Of a DNA stretch of 47,324 bases, positions 25,921 to 34,115 are shown piece by piece. The translations under genes were made by a program, and so were the position numbers. Every line of letters begins with the position of its first letter. Positions within the stretch are counted from its first letter, which is position 1. The stretch is from an uncultured Allobosea sp. (GTDB lineage Bacteria; Pseudomonadota; Alphaproteobacteria; Rhizobiales; Beijerinckiaceae), in NCBI RefSeq assembly GCF_945957345.1, contig NZ_CAMFKW010000043.1, forward strand, positions 1 through 47,324, read 5' to 3'. The notes beneath the pieces are model-generated. The model saw nothing but the letters and a program-made list of their open reading frames with translations. It was not told the DNA's origin and did no database searches.

Positions 25921-27975
25921 TCAGAGCTTGGAGCAGAGCCGGTAGGCCTCGTAGATCGCGGAATAGACGTCCCGGCTCGACACGGCGTCGCCGATGCGGT
26001 GCAGAAGGAAGCTCCCCCGCGCGGGCGTTGCCGCCTCCTCGCTCCCCAGCATGAAAGCGATATCGGTCACGCCGTCATTGGCCGAGAGATGCCGCAATTC
26101 GTGATAGATCTCGGCGGCCGGCAGCGTGCCGTGTTCCACGATGATCTGGCTGGCCTCGACCCGGCTTTCCGCCCCCGTCAGCTCATTGCGGAACGTGGCC
26201 CGCAGGGCGTTGCCCCGGCGCTCGACCTTCTCCAGCCTGATATCGACCAGCGAGCGGATGCCGAGCTCGGCGAAGCGCTTCCGGAAGCTCGACTTGTCGA
26301 TATAGGACATCTCGACGGCAAGCGCGTCGTCGGGCGTCGCCAGACAGACCGATCGCCCCTGCCGGGCCAGCTGCAATGCGCAGGAGGCCGCGGCCTGGCG
26401 ACCTGTCCCGTCATAGATGAGCACGTCGCTCTTCCCCGGCACCGTGCCGGTCAGCACGTCCCAGACAGTGTCACAGAGTTCCGAACCTTCGAACCAGTCG
26501 GTATCCGGAACGCCGCCTGTGGCGACGATCACGAGATCCGGCGCCTCGGCGCGAACGGTGTCGGCCTCCGCATAGCAGTTCACCCGGACATCGACGCCGA
26601 GCCGTTCAAGCTCCGCGATGCGCCAGTCGACGATGCCGATCAGATCGCGACGCTCCTCGGCCGCCGTGGCGACGAGCAACTGCCCGCCGAGCTTCGCGGC
26701 GGCCTCGAACAACACGACCGAATGCCCTCGCTCGGCGCAGACGCGGGCGGCTTCCAACCCGGCCGGCCCGCCGCCAACCACGACTGCCTTCAGGCGCCGG
26801 GAGGCCGGCGCAACCTCATGGTCGAGCGCGGTTTCGCGCCCGCTGGCGGCGTTGTGGATGCAGTTGACCTTCTTGTAGAGGCAGTAGGAAGCACCGACGC
26901 AAGGGCGGATCCGCTCCTCCTCACCGCGCCTGATCTTCTCGACCAGATACGGGTCGGCGATATGGGCGCGGGTCATGCCGATCAGGTCGACGACACCCTC
27001 GCGGATAGTATGGCGGGCCGTCGCGACATCGCGAATGCCGCCGGCATGGATCAGCGGCAGCTTCGTCTCGCGGCGAAACTGCGCCACCGAGCCGAGATAA
27101 GGCGCGTTGCGCTGGAACAGGCCGGGCATGTTGTCCTCGGCCAGCGCGAGATCGGTGTCCATGCGGCCGTAGATGCAGTTGAAATAGTCGATATGGCCTT
27201 CGCGCTCGAAAATCCGGGCGAGTTGCAGGCAATCCTCGAAATCCGAACCGTCGGCCACGCCCTCGTCGATCACGAAGCGGATGCCGACGATCGCCTCGTC
27301 GCCGATGCGCTTGCGGATCGCCTCATGCACCATGAGCCCGAAACGCGCCCGATTCTCCGGCGAGCCGCCGAAACTATCGCTGCGCTTGTTGGTGCGCGGT
27401 GACAGGAACTGACCGATGAGATGGCCGCCGGTTACCGTCTCGATGCCGTCGAGCCCGCCCTCCATGCAGCGCAGCGCCGCATCGGCGTAATCCCGGACGA
27501 TCCGCGCGATGTCCGCATCGTCCATCTCCTTGGGGAAATTGCGATTGCGCGTTTCCCTGACGCGCGACGGCGCCAGCACCGGAAGCCAGTTCCAGCCATA
27601 GGAGGTTGCGCGGCGTCCAAGATGCGACACCTGGCACATCACGGCTGCACCATGGCCGTGAATACGCTCGGACAGCGCAGCGAGATGCGGAATGATCCGG
27701 TCGCTGGAGAGATCGAGCTGGCCGCCACCCCAGCTCGAATCCGGCGATGTCATCGCCGAGCCGCCGATCATCGTCATGGCAAGGCCGCCACGAGCCTTTT
27801 CCTCGTGATAGCGCTGGTATCGTTCGAGCGGCAGGCCGCCATCGTCCAGCATCGAGGCATGGCTGGTGCTAACGATGCGGTTACGAAACCGCAGCCTCTT
27901 GATAGCGAACGACTCCAGGAGCGGATCGCACGATGCGGCGTGGGGCCGACCCGGCATGGCAACCGTTGCGCTCAT
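25921..27975 (-). CDS. NADH:flavin oxidoreductase / trimethylamine-dehydrogenase-family protein
   Basis: 684-residue protein with an N-terminal FMN-binding TIM barrel of the old yellow enzyme type (about residues 17-345), a short Fe-S region, and C-terminal nucleotide-binding domains (VVVGGGPAGLEAARVC near residues 398-413). Relatives include 2,4-dienoyl-CoA reductase FadH, trimethylamine and histamine dehydrogenases, and demethylases such as DgcA and StcD. The Fe-S region is unusual: C359, C365 and C372 are present, but the cysteine expected at 362 in CxxC is alanine and the loop to the last cysteine is short. The chosen ATG at 27975 has AGGGAAG upstream. It is divergent from a LysR gene that probably regulates it. 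Oxidative N-demethylation is a reasonable but unproven role. Confidence 0.86.
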   Translation of the reverse strand: MSATVAMPGRPHAASCDPLLESFAIKRLRFRNRIVSTSHASMLDDGGLPLERYQRYHEEKARGGLAMTMIGGSAMTSPDSSWGGGQLDLSSDRIIPHLAALSERIHGHGAAVMCQVSHLGRRATSYGWNWLPVLAPSRVRETRNRNFPKEMDDADIARIVRDYADAALRCMEGGLDGIETVTGGHLIGQFLSPRTNKRSDSFGGSPENRARFGLMVHEAIRKRIGDEAIVGIRFVIDEGVADGSDFEDCLQLARIFEREGHIDYFNCIYGRMDTDLALAEDNMPGLFQRNAPYLGSVAQFRRETKLPLIHAGGIRDVATARHTIREGVVDLIGMTRAHIADPYLVEKIRRGEEERIRPCVGASYCLYKKVNCIHNAASGRETALDHEVAPASRRLKAVVVGGGPAGLEAARVCAERGHSVVLFEAAAKLGGQLLVATAAEERRDLIGIVDWRIAELERLGVDVRVNCYAEADTVRAEAPDLVIVATGGVPDTDWFEGSELCDTVWDVLTGTVPGKSDVLIYDGTGRQAAASCALQLARQGRSVCLATPDDALAVEMSYIDKSSFRKRFAELGIRSLVDIRLEKVERRGNALRATFRNELTGAESRVEASQIIVEHGTLPAAEIYHELRHLSANDGVTDIAFMLGSEEAATPARGSFLLHRIGDAVSSRDVYSAIYEAYRLCSKL

Positions 27976-28132
27976 CGAATGGCTTCCCTGATCGAACCGG
28001 AACGGGACGGCTGCGCTATTTCCGCTCCGCAAGCACGAAGCCGTTGTGTCGCTAAGCAGACACAATGATCGTGGCGGCAACCCTGCAACCGGACCAGATT
28101 GAAAAACCTTGGGAGAAGCATACGCTGAGCGT

Positions 28133-29113
28133 ATGGCTCAGCTCTCCCGCCTCATTCCGTCAGCGCGCGGGCTTCTGGTTTTCGAGGCAGCGGCCCGCAC
28201 CGGCAGCTTCACGGCGGCTGCTACGGAATTCAACGTCAGCCAGCCCTCGATCAGCCGCAGCGTTGCCGAGCTGGAAGCTGCGGTGGGCGCCCGCTTTTTC
28301 GAACGGCGGGCACGCGGGCTCGAACTGACCGCTGATGGAAGCGATCTCTTCGGCGTCGTCGGAGATGCCGTCGGGCGCATCGCCGATACGGTCCAGGCGA
28401 TCCGACAGCGGCAGACTGCGGCGAAGCCGGTGGTTACGCTGTCCATGTCCAGCTCCTTCGTGGCCCATTGGCTGTTGCCGCGGCTGGGCGAATTCCATGC
28501 CGCCTTTCCGCAGATCGATATCCGATTCGATCTCATTCCCGGTGTCCTTGGCGGCGTCCCGGACAATGTGGATCTGGCGACGCGCATCGTCGAAGACGAC
28601 GACCCGCGCTACCATCGCTGGTTCTTCGCGCCGGAGATCATCTTCCCCGTCTGCAGCCCGGCTTATCTGAAGACGCGGGGCAGGCTCGATCACGCCGGGG
28701 ACGGATCGGGACATGTCTTCCTGTGGCTCACGGACCATGCGATGCCCAGATGGGTGCGGGAATGGGGCAATGTCGCCCATCGCAGCAGCTCGAAAGGCAT
28801 CTGGCACGAATTCACCGACTACTCGGTCATCCTGCAGGCTGCGCTGAACGGGGAAGGCATCGCTCTTGGCTGGCTCAGCGTGGTCTCGAGTGCCTTGCTG
28901 AAAGGAATCCTGGTTCCCGCGTCTGACCTGATCATCCGCACGGGGCAGCACCACAGCCTGATCGCGCCGCGATCAAGACCCCTGAACCCGATGGTCGAAG
29001 GGGTGGCGCTATGGCTTAGAGCCCAGATTGCCGAGGAACTGGCCGCGCTCGACGAGGCGCTCCGGCCACGGCCGCAACCATCGCCTGACATCGCACGATC
29101 GGGGCTGAAATGA
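28133..29113 (+). CDS. LysR-family transcriptional regulator (GcvA-like)
   Basis: 326-residue LysR-type protein of the GcvA-like branch. The helix-turn-helix is LLVFEAAARTGSFTAAATEF with recognition helix VSQPSISRSVAELEAAVG, then FFERRARGLELTADG. The effector domain begins near VTLSMSSSFVAHWLLPRL. The ATG at 28133 is taken as start; a TTG at 28109 would add eight residues. It is divergent from the flavin:NADH oxidoreductase with a 157-base shared promoter region, the classic arrangement for a LysR regulator and its target. Confidence 0.9.
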   Translation: MAQLSRLIPSARGLLVFEAAARTGSFTAAATEFNVSQPSISRSVAELEAAVGARFFERRARGLELTADGSDLFGVVGDAVGRIADTVQAIRQRQTAAKPVVTLSMSSSFVAHWLLPRLGEFHAAFPQIDIRFDLIPGVLGGVPDNVDLATRIVEDDDPRYHRWFFAPEIIFPVCSPAYLKTRGRLDHAGDGSGHVFLWLTDHAMPRWVREWGNVAHRSSSKGIWHEFTDYSVILQAALNGEGIALGWLSVVSSALLKGILVPASDLIIRTGQHHSLIAPRSRPLNPMVEGVALWLRAQIAEELAALDEALRPRPQPSPDIARSGLK

Positions 29114-29157
29114 TGGGCGCAGGCAGCCAGCGTGCACCGAAGTAATCAGCTCAATAA

Positions 29158-29174
29158 TTTAGAATACTTATAAT
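29158..29174. promoter_or_regulatory. candidate Irr box (iron control element)
   Basis: TTTAGAATACTTATAAT stands in an AT-rich island in otherwise GC-rich DNA. The left half TTTAGAA matches the rhizobial iron control element half-site exactly and, after three bases, TTATAAT matches TTCTAAA at five of seven positions. It lies 78 bases upstream of the start of an iron-class ABC importer operon. Irr binds such sites in Hyphomicrobiales to adjust iron and heme genes. A match by eye only. Confidence 0.5.
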
Positions 29175-29252
29175 GTTTTCGACTCGACTAGCCCTTCCCC
29201 CGCGAGGTCATTAAGAACACGCCGCACAGACAACATTTCCTGGACATTGCGC

Positions 29253-30275
29253 GTGAGCCACTTCAAATCGCTCCTGGTCGCGCTTGCGGTTTGCGCCGCA
29301 GGTGCACTGACAAATCCGCTTGCGGCAGCTCCGACGAGCTACCCTCTGACGCTCGATAATTGCGGGGCGAAGGTCACCTTCCAGAAAGCGCCGCAACGCG
29401 CCATCGGGCTCGGGCAGAACAGCGCCGAGATCTTGCTGCTGCTCGGGCTCCAGGACCGGATGGTGGGCACGGCCTTCTGGCCGAGCAAGGTTCTGCCGCA
29501 GCTCGCCGAAGCCAATGCCAAGGTGAAGCTCCTGACCGTGGAGTTCCCCACCTTCGAGAGCATGCTCGCCGAGCGGCCCGATTTCGTCGCCGCGGCACTT
29601 CCAACCCTGCTCGGGCCGAGCAGCAAGGTTGCCAAGCGCGAGGATTTCGAGCGCGTCGGCGTTCCGAGTTATCTTTCCCCAAGCACCTGCCTGGACACCA
29701 AGGGCAGCAAGGACGCGTATGGCAACCGTGGCCAGCTCTGGAGCATGGAGACACTCTATCAGGAGATCGACGAGCTCTCGCGGATTTTCGATATCGCGGA
29801 TCGTGGCCAGGCCCTGATCGCCGACTTCAAGGCGCGCGAGGCAGCGCTGCGCGCCAGCGTGACACCGGGCGACAAGAAGCTCTCCTACGTCTTCTGGTTC
29901 TCCAGCCCCTCCCCCTCGGCAGACGCCTATCTCGGCGGCAAGAACGGCGCTTCCGGCTTCATCGCGGACCTGCTCGGCGGCCGCAATGCCATTGGCGCCG
30001 AGGCCGAATGGCCGACATTGGGATGGGAAGGCATCATCGCCGCGAAGCCGGACGTGATTGTCGTCGCCAGCCTCGATCGTAACCGCTGGGAACTCGACAA
30101 GCCGGAGGCCAAGATCAAGTTCCTGAATACGGACCCGGCGGTCAGCCAGCTCCCAGCCGTCAGGAACAAGGCGATCGTGGTCATGGATGGCCAAGCCATG
30201 AACCCGAGCGTCCGCACGATCTATGGCGCCGAGCAGGTGGCGCAGCAATTGAAAGCGCTCGGCCTGCTCAAGTGA
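29253..30275 (+). CDS. ABC transporter substrate-binding protein, iron-siderophore/cobalamin class
   Basis: 340-residue class III (FepB/BtuF-like) periplasmic binding protein. The signal peptide is SHFKSLLVALAVCAAGALT, cleaved around LAAA. The mature protein starts YPLTLDNCGAKVTFQKAPQR, the canonical opening of this class, followed by GQNSAEILLLLGLQDRMVG and the two-lobed fold with a long connecting helix (FESMLAERPDFV). The GTG at 29253 is chosen over a TTG at 29247. Its stop overlaps the permease start (GTGA). It probably delivers a ferric siderophore, heme or cobalamin; no TonB-dependent receptor or biosynthesis gene is beside it to decide. Confidence 0.86.
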   Translation: MSHFKSLLVALAVCAAGALTNPLAAAPTSYPLTLDNCGAKVTFQKAPQRAIGLGQNSAEILLLLGLQDRMVGTAFWPSKVLPQLAEANAKVKLLTVEFPTFESMLAERPDFVAAALPTLLGPSSKVAKREDFERVGVPSYLSPSTCLDTKGSKDAYGNRGQLWSMETLYQEIDELSRIFDIADRGQALIADFKAREAALRASVTPGDKKLSYVFWFSSPSPSADAYLGGKNGASGFIADLLGGRNAIGAEAEWPTLGWEGIIAAKPDVIVVASLDRNRWELDKPEAKIKFLNTDPAVSQLPAVRNKAIVVMDGQAMNPSVRTIYGAEQVAQQLKALGLLK

Positions 30276-31312
30276 TCTCCGGAAGCGGCGCTTTCGAAGG
30301 CAAGGCGGTCTTTGCCGGCCTGATGCTGGTATCGCTGGTGGCGATCGGGCTCGCCATCGGGCTCAGCACCGGCATCGGCGACCTGCCGATTCCGCTCGGC
30401 ACGACCTTCACTGCCATCACCAACCGGCTCGGCTGGACCGCGACGGAGATCGACCGCGTCTACGAGACGGTGATCTGGGACTATCGCTTGAGCCGCGCAC
30501 TGGTCGCGGCCTTCTGCGGCGCGGGCCTCGCATTGTCAGGCGCTATCATGCAGTCGCTGCTGCGCAACCCGCTGGCGGAGCCCTATGTGCTCGGGATCTC
30601 TGCGGGAGCATCGACGGGCGCGGTCGCCATCATCATCCTGGGCCTGGGCGGCGGCGTTCTCTCGCTGTCGGGGGGCGCCTTCTTCGGCGCCTTCGCGGCG
30701 TTCTGCTTCGTGGCCCTGCTGTCGAACGGGACGCGCGGCGGCGCCGACCGCACCATCCTGGCCGGCGTCGCGGCCTCGCAGCTCTTCAACGCCACGACCT
30801 CCTATATCGTCACCACATCCGGCAACGCCCAGCAGGCACGCGACGTGATGTTCTGGCTGCTCGGCAGCTTCGGCGGCGTACGCTGGCCGGAATTCATGCT
30901 GGTCTCGCTCGTCGTCAGCATCGGGCTCGTCGCCTGCCTCTGCTATGCCAGGACGCTCGACACCTTCGCCTTCGGCGACGAGACGGCGGCATCTCTCGGC
31001 GTCAATGTCGACCGGGCCCGGATCGTGCTCTTCGCCCTCACCGCGATGATGACCGCGACCATCGTCAGCATGGTCGGCTCCATCGGCTTCGTTGGCCTGA
31101 TCGTGCCGCATACGGCGCGCGCGCTCGTCGGCCCGCTCCATGTCCGGCTCCTGCCGGCCTGCATGCTGATCGGCGCGGTCTTCATGGTGCTGGCGGATGT
31201 CGCTTCGCGAGCGCTGATCCCGCAGCAGGTGCTCCCGATCGGCGTCGTCACGGCGCTTGTCGGCGTACCGTTCTTCTCGATCATCCTCTACCGCTTGCAG
31301 CGCGCCTCATGA
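30272..31312 (+). CDS. FecCD-family ABC transporter permease
   Basis: 346-residue inner-membrane permease with about ten helices. Diagnostic blocks are YRLSRALVAAFCGAGLALSGAIMQ, split here as RLSRALVAA and GAIMQSLLRNPLAEPYVLG, then GISAGASTGAV and the ATPase-contact region GFVGLIVPHTAR. The GTG start overlaps the binding-protein stop and the stop overlaps the ATPase start. As the only permease gene, it should form a homodimer like BtuC or FhuB halves. The substrate class is metal chelates. Confidence 0.93.
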   Translation: MISGSGAFEGKAVFAGLMLVSLVAIGLAIGLSTGIGDLPIPLGTTFTAITNRLGWTATEIDRVYETVIWDYRLSRALVAAFCGAGLALSGAIMQSLLRNPLAEPYVLGISAGASTGAVAIIILGLGGGVLSLSGGAFFGAFAAFCFVALLSNGTRGGADRTILAGVAASQLFNATTSYIVTTSGNAQQARDVMFWLLGSFGGVRWPEFMLVSLVVSIGLVACLCYARTLDTFAFGDETAASLGVNVDRARIVLFALTAMMTATIVSMVGSIGFVGLIVPHTARALVGPLHVRLLPACMLIGAVFMVLADVASRALIPQQVLPIGVVTALVGVPFFSIILYRLQRAS

Positions 31313-32070
31313 GCATCACGGCAGAGAACCTGGTCTGGCGGATCGGCAGCAAGACGATCGTTGACGGCGTCTCCTTCTCCGCGGAGCCAGGCCGGATGGT
31401 CGGATTGCTCGGCCCCAACGGCTCCGGCAAGACCTCGCTCCTGCGCCTCCTGACAGGCCTGAAGCGTCCGCAATCGGGCCGCGTGCTGCTGGACGGCAAC
31501 GAGCTCTCGTCACTCGGCGCACGGGCCGTGGCGCGACGCGTCGCGTTCGTCGAGCAGCACGCGACCACCAGCGCCAATCTCCGCATCTCCGATATCGTCC
31601 GACTCGGGCGGTTCCCCCACCGATCCTGGCTATCGCGCTGGACCCGTGCCGACGACCGTGCCGTGGACGAGGCGCTGCTGCGCGCCGGCCTGCAGGATCG
31701 GCGCGGCGACCGCTGGCAGAGCCTCTCGGGCGGCGAGAAGCAGCGCACGCACATCGCCAGGGCGCTCGCGCAGACCCCGACCGAGCTAGTCCTGGACGAG
31801 CCGACCAACCATCTCGACATCCAGCACCAGATCGGCGTGCTGAAACTCGTCGCGAGCCTGCCGATCACCAGCGTTGTCGCCCTGCACGATCTCAACCACG
31901 CCGCCATGTTCTGCGATGCGGTGATCGTCATGCAGCAGGGAAAAATCGTGGCGTCCGGTGCTCCCGACGCCGTGATCACCGAAGCTCTCCTGCGCGATGT
32001 CTTTTCGGTCGAGGCCCGCGTCGAGACCTCTCCGCATCATCTAAGGCCGCATATCCACTACCTGCGCTGA
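31309..32070 (+). CDS. iron-chelate/cobalamin class ABC transporter ATP-binding protein
   Basis: 253-residue ABC ATPase of the FepC/FecE/BtuD class. Walker A is GPNGSGKTSL, signature LSGGEKQR, Walker B LVLDEPTNHLD, and the switch histidine is in VVALHDLNHA. The IVRLGRFPHR segment is typical of FecE-type proteins. It starts four bases inside the permease gene, completing a three-gene operon. A GC-rich inverted repeat begins right after the stop. Confidence 0.94.
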   Translation: MSITAENLVWRIGSKTIVDGVSFSAEPGRMVGLLGPNGSGKTSLLRLLTGLKRPQSGRVLLDGNELSSLGARAVARRVAFVEQHATTSANLRISDIVRLGRFPHRSWLSRWTRADDRAVDEALLRAGLQDRRGDRWQSLSGGEKQRTHIARALAQTPTELVLDEPTNHLDIQHQIGVLKLVASLPITSVVALHDLNHAAMFCDAVIVMQQGKIVASGAPDAVITEALLRDVFSVEARVETSPHHLRPHIHYLR

Positions 32071-32102
32071 GCGCCGCGCGCTTCGACCACGGAAGCGGCG
32101 CG
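32071..32102 (+). terminator. GC-rich inverted repeat after the iron-class ABC operon
   Basis: GCGCTTC around 32078-32084 faces GAAGCGGCGCGC at 32092-32103, giving a six- to nine-pair stem with a short loop directly downstream of the ATPase stop. No T-run follows. Likely the 3' end of the operon transcript, by position. Confidence 0.35.
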
Positions 32103-32111
32103 CCATAACCG

Positions 32112-32139
32112 GACGTTTGCGCCTTGCCCGGAAGCGGAC
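32112..32139 (+). repeat. degenerate 28-base repeat, copy 1
   Basis: The segment shares 22 of 28 positions with copy 2 at 32742-32769, including the exact core TGCCCGGAAGC. Both are in the same orientation near opposite ends of the gene-free gap. Confidence 0.45.
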
Positions 32140-32741
32140 ACTCGTGGCTTGGAGCGCATCGGCTCCTGCCCCATTGCCGACCGCGCAGAATTTTCGGCAG
32201 CCTGCTGTCTCTCTCCTGATTGGCAGAGAGATGCAACATGTTCGGCATTGAGTTTCGCCACTGGCGCGAATGACGCCGTAAGGACTGTTCTCGTGCCTCG
32301 ATCATCGAGAAGCCGGCTCTCGATGTCGTCCGGCCACGCGGGTGAGCTTGCACTTGCCGTTCCGCCCGCTGCGATAATGGCCGAGGCTGCGAGATCCGGA
32401 ATGATGCTCCAAGCCACGCTGGCGCAGATTTCGATGAGGCGAAGAGCGGAGCGGGTCGTGAATGCTGCAGCGAGGCGATCGCCGTGGAGCGCCGCCCAAG
32501 GCGCCGCGGCCTGAACATGGGCGTTTGCCGCCGACGAGAGGGCCCGGGTCCGCCTCCGACCTCGCCCTTCCATCACAGCTCGCAGCAGCATCTCGCCAGG
32601 CACTCGCCGACGGAGTGACTTCATCACAACGTCGCCCACAGCGACCACGAGGCCGGCAAGCCTGCCCCAGATCCCTGTTTGCGGGCGTCAGACCGGCTGG
32701 GCATTGCGCCAAAGCGCTGCCTTGCCCATACGCCAATTGGC

Positions 32742-32769
32742 GACATTTACTCACTGCCCGGAAGCCGAC
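32742..32769 (+). repeat. degenerate 28-base repeat, copy 2
   Basis: Same orientation as copy 1 with 22 of 28 bases equal, core TGCCCGGAAGC. It ends 34 bases before the stop of the secreted-protein gene on the other strand. Confidence 0.45.
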
Positions 32770-32803
32770 CTTGCTCGACGTCAGGCAGCGATACGCATCG
32801 ACG

Positions 32804-33292
32804 TCAGTTTTTACCTTTTGCATCGAAATGAAAGACCGCCGTCGTCTGGCGGCCCAATCCATCCTCCGCCTGGATCCGGAAAACATGATGACCCGGCGGG
32901 ACGCTCGCCAGCGGAATATCGATCCCGTTCGGCGTGACATAGCTGCGCAACCGCAGGGTGATGTCCACCGGCTGATTGCGCAGATAGGTGACCCTGACCT
33001 TGTCGGGATTGATCGGCACATCGTTACGTTGGGTGAAGCGGATGCGAAACGGCGTCGGCGCTGCGATCGTCACGCCGTTCCCGGGGGTCAGCGGTTCGAT
33101 ACCGGGACCGCGCGTGATCCCCTTGCCTTGTTCCCCCGATTCCGGGAGAGGAGGCAAAGCCGCTTCCTCGTTCGTCACGAGAATGACTGCCTGTTGAGCC
33201 TGCGCGCAGAGCGGCACTGTCACGAGCAGGCTTAAGGCGGCGGTCGCAGCCAGCGCGGCTCTGGCGGGGATATCGCGGGACGATGCAGTCAT
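32804..33292 (-). CDS. secreted hypothetical protein
   Basis: 162 residues with a signal peptide at about 1-32 (hydrophobic core LAATAALSLLVTVPL, cleavage near AQA). The mature part has a Pro/Gly-rich linker and then a beta-rich domain of about 90 residues (PFRIRFTQRNDVPINPDKVR and PPGHHVFRIQAEDGLGRQT), reminiscent of an Ig-like or carbohydrate-binding fold; this is inference from composition. I do not recognise a family. It starts 12 bases after the zinc-ribbon gene stop, so it is the third gene of a likely operon with the zinc-ribbon and caspase-like genes and would share their periplasmic setting. Confidence 0.7.
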   Translation of the reverse strand: MTASSRDIPARAALAATAALSLLVTVPLCAQAQQAVILVTNEEAALPPLPESGEQGKGITRGPGIEPLTPGNGVTIAAPTPFRIRFTQRNDVPINPDKVRVTYLRNQPVDITLRLRSYVTPNGIDIPLASVPPGHHVFRIQAEDGLGRQTTAVFHFDAKGKN

Positions 33293-33304
33293 GATGAGCT
33301 CCTC

Positions 33305-34108
33305 CTAGCTGAGAAACCGGCTGAGACCGAGGATGCCCGACAGAATCGCCGCACCAATCGCCACACCGGACGTAATCAGGCTCTCGACCTTCTTCAGCCG
33401 CTTTTCGAAGGAGGCGTCCTCGACATCTCCAACGATATCCTTCGCGATGGCACGCGCCAGCCTCGCGAAGACGCCGCCGGCCGCGTCCGGCAACGTCGCG
33501 ATCAAGACGACCCGCCGCAGCAGCGCACCGCTGACGAAGCCGAGAGCGATGCTCAACCCGTACTGGAAAGTCTCGCTCCATTCCTCGCGACCTGCCGGGA
33601 GCAACGGCACGCCGTCGGCACGCGCAACATTCCAGAGCATGCCAGCGATCGCGAGACAGGCGACCAGCAGCCCGACGATCACATCGATCCAGATGAAACC
33701 GGGCGCACCTTTGCGAAACAGGAAGCCGGCGACGAATGGGAGCCCGATCGAGAGCAGGCGCAAATAGACCAGCCTGGCATCCAGCAGCACGATCAGGATC
33801 GCATGAGCGGCAATGAGCGTCACGATCGGCATGATCGGAATAGCCCAACGGACTGATCCCGTTTCCCGCTGCGCGACCGCGATGCCTGCGGCCTCTGCAG
33901 GCAAAGCCGTCTGAGCGGCAGGCCGCTCCGACTGCGCGGCCTCTGCGGCCTCGGCCATGGAGGCTTCAAGAGCAGCGACCCGTTCCGACAAGGCGTCGAT
34001 ACTGTCCATCAGCGGCTTGGCGAATAAGAGATCACGAGTGCAATGCGGGCAAACGATCGCAGCCGCCTCGATCGTTTCGACACAATAGGGGCAACGACGG
34101 ATGGCCAC
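33305..34108 (-). CDS. zinc-ribbon multi-pass membrane protein
   Basis: 267 residues starting at GTG 34108. The N-terminus is a zinc ribbon with C6, C9, C20 and C23 (RRCPYC and VCPHC). A heptad-like helical stretch (SIDALSERVAALEASMAEAA) and an Ala-rich linker follow, then about four hydrophobic segments (IPIMPIVTLIAAHAILIVLL; LRLLSIGLPFVAGFLF; WIDVIVGLLVACLAIAGML; YGLSIALGFVSGALLRRVV) and a final helix ending LSGILGLSRFLS. The frame is open further upstream but would overlap the caspase gene. It begins seven bases after the caspase-like stop. The zinc ribbon should face the cytoplasm. The role is unknown; it could anchor or sense for its periplasmic neighbours. Confidence 0.75.
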   Translation of the reverse strand: MAIRRCPYCVETIEAAAIVCPHCTRDLLFAKPLMDSIDALSERVAALEASMAEAAEAAQSERPAAQTALPAEAAGIAVAQRETGSVRWAIPIMPIVTLIAAHAILIVLLDARLVYLRLLSIGLPFVAGFLFRKGAPGFIWIDVIVGLLVACLAIAGMLWNVARADGVPLLPAGREEWSETFQYGLSIALGFVSGALLRRVVLIATLPDAAGGVFARLARAIAKDIVGDVEDASFEKRLKKVESLITSGVAIGAAILSGILGLSRFLS

Positions 34109-34115
34109 GGATCGC

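Larger units (their letters stand above)
32071..32803. other. 733-base gap without a convincing gene
   Basis: Frames open on both strands here give Arg/Pro/Ala-rich peptides with no recognisable domain, no good ribosome site and no plausible start. The only structure seen is the hairpin at its left edge and two degenerate copies of a 28-base sequence near the two ends. It may be degraded DNA or a dispersed non-coding element. Confidence 0.5.

Noticed and set aside
29253..32070. Cobalamin riboswitch upstream of the metal-chelate ABC operon
   Set aside because: The 139-base intergenic region is too short and shows no B12-box-like GCCACTG sequence; an Irr-like box fits better.
32058..32648. 196-codon minus-strand frame in the large gap
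   Set aside because: Ala/Arg/Ser-rich, no domain, overlaps the end of the ABC ATPase gene and lacks a ribosome site.
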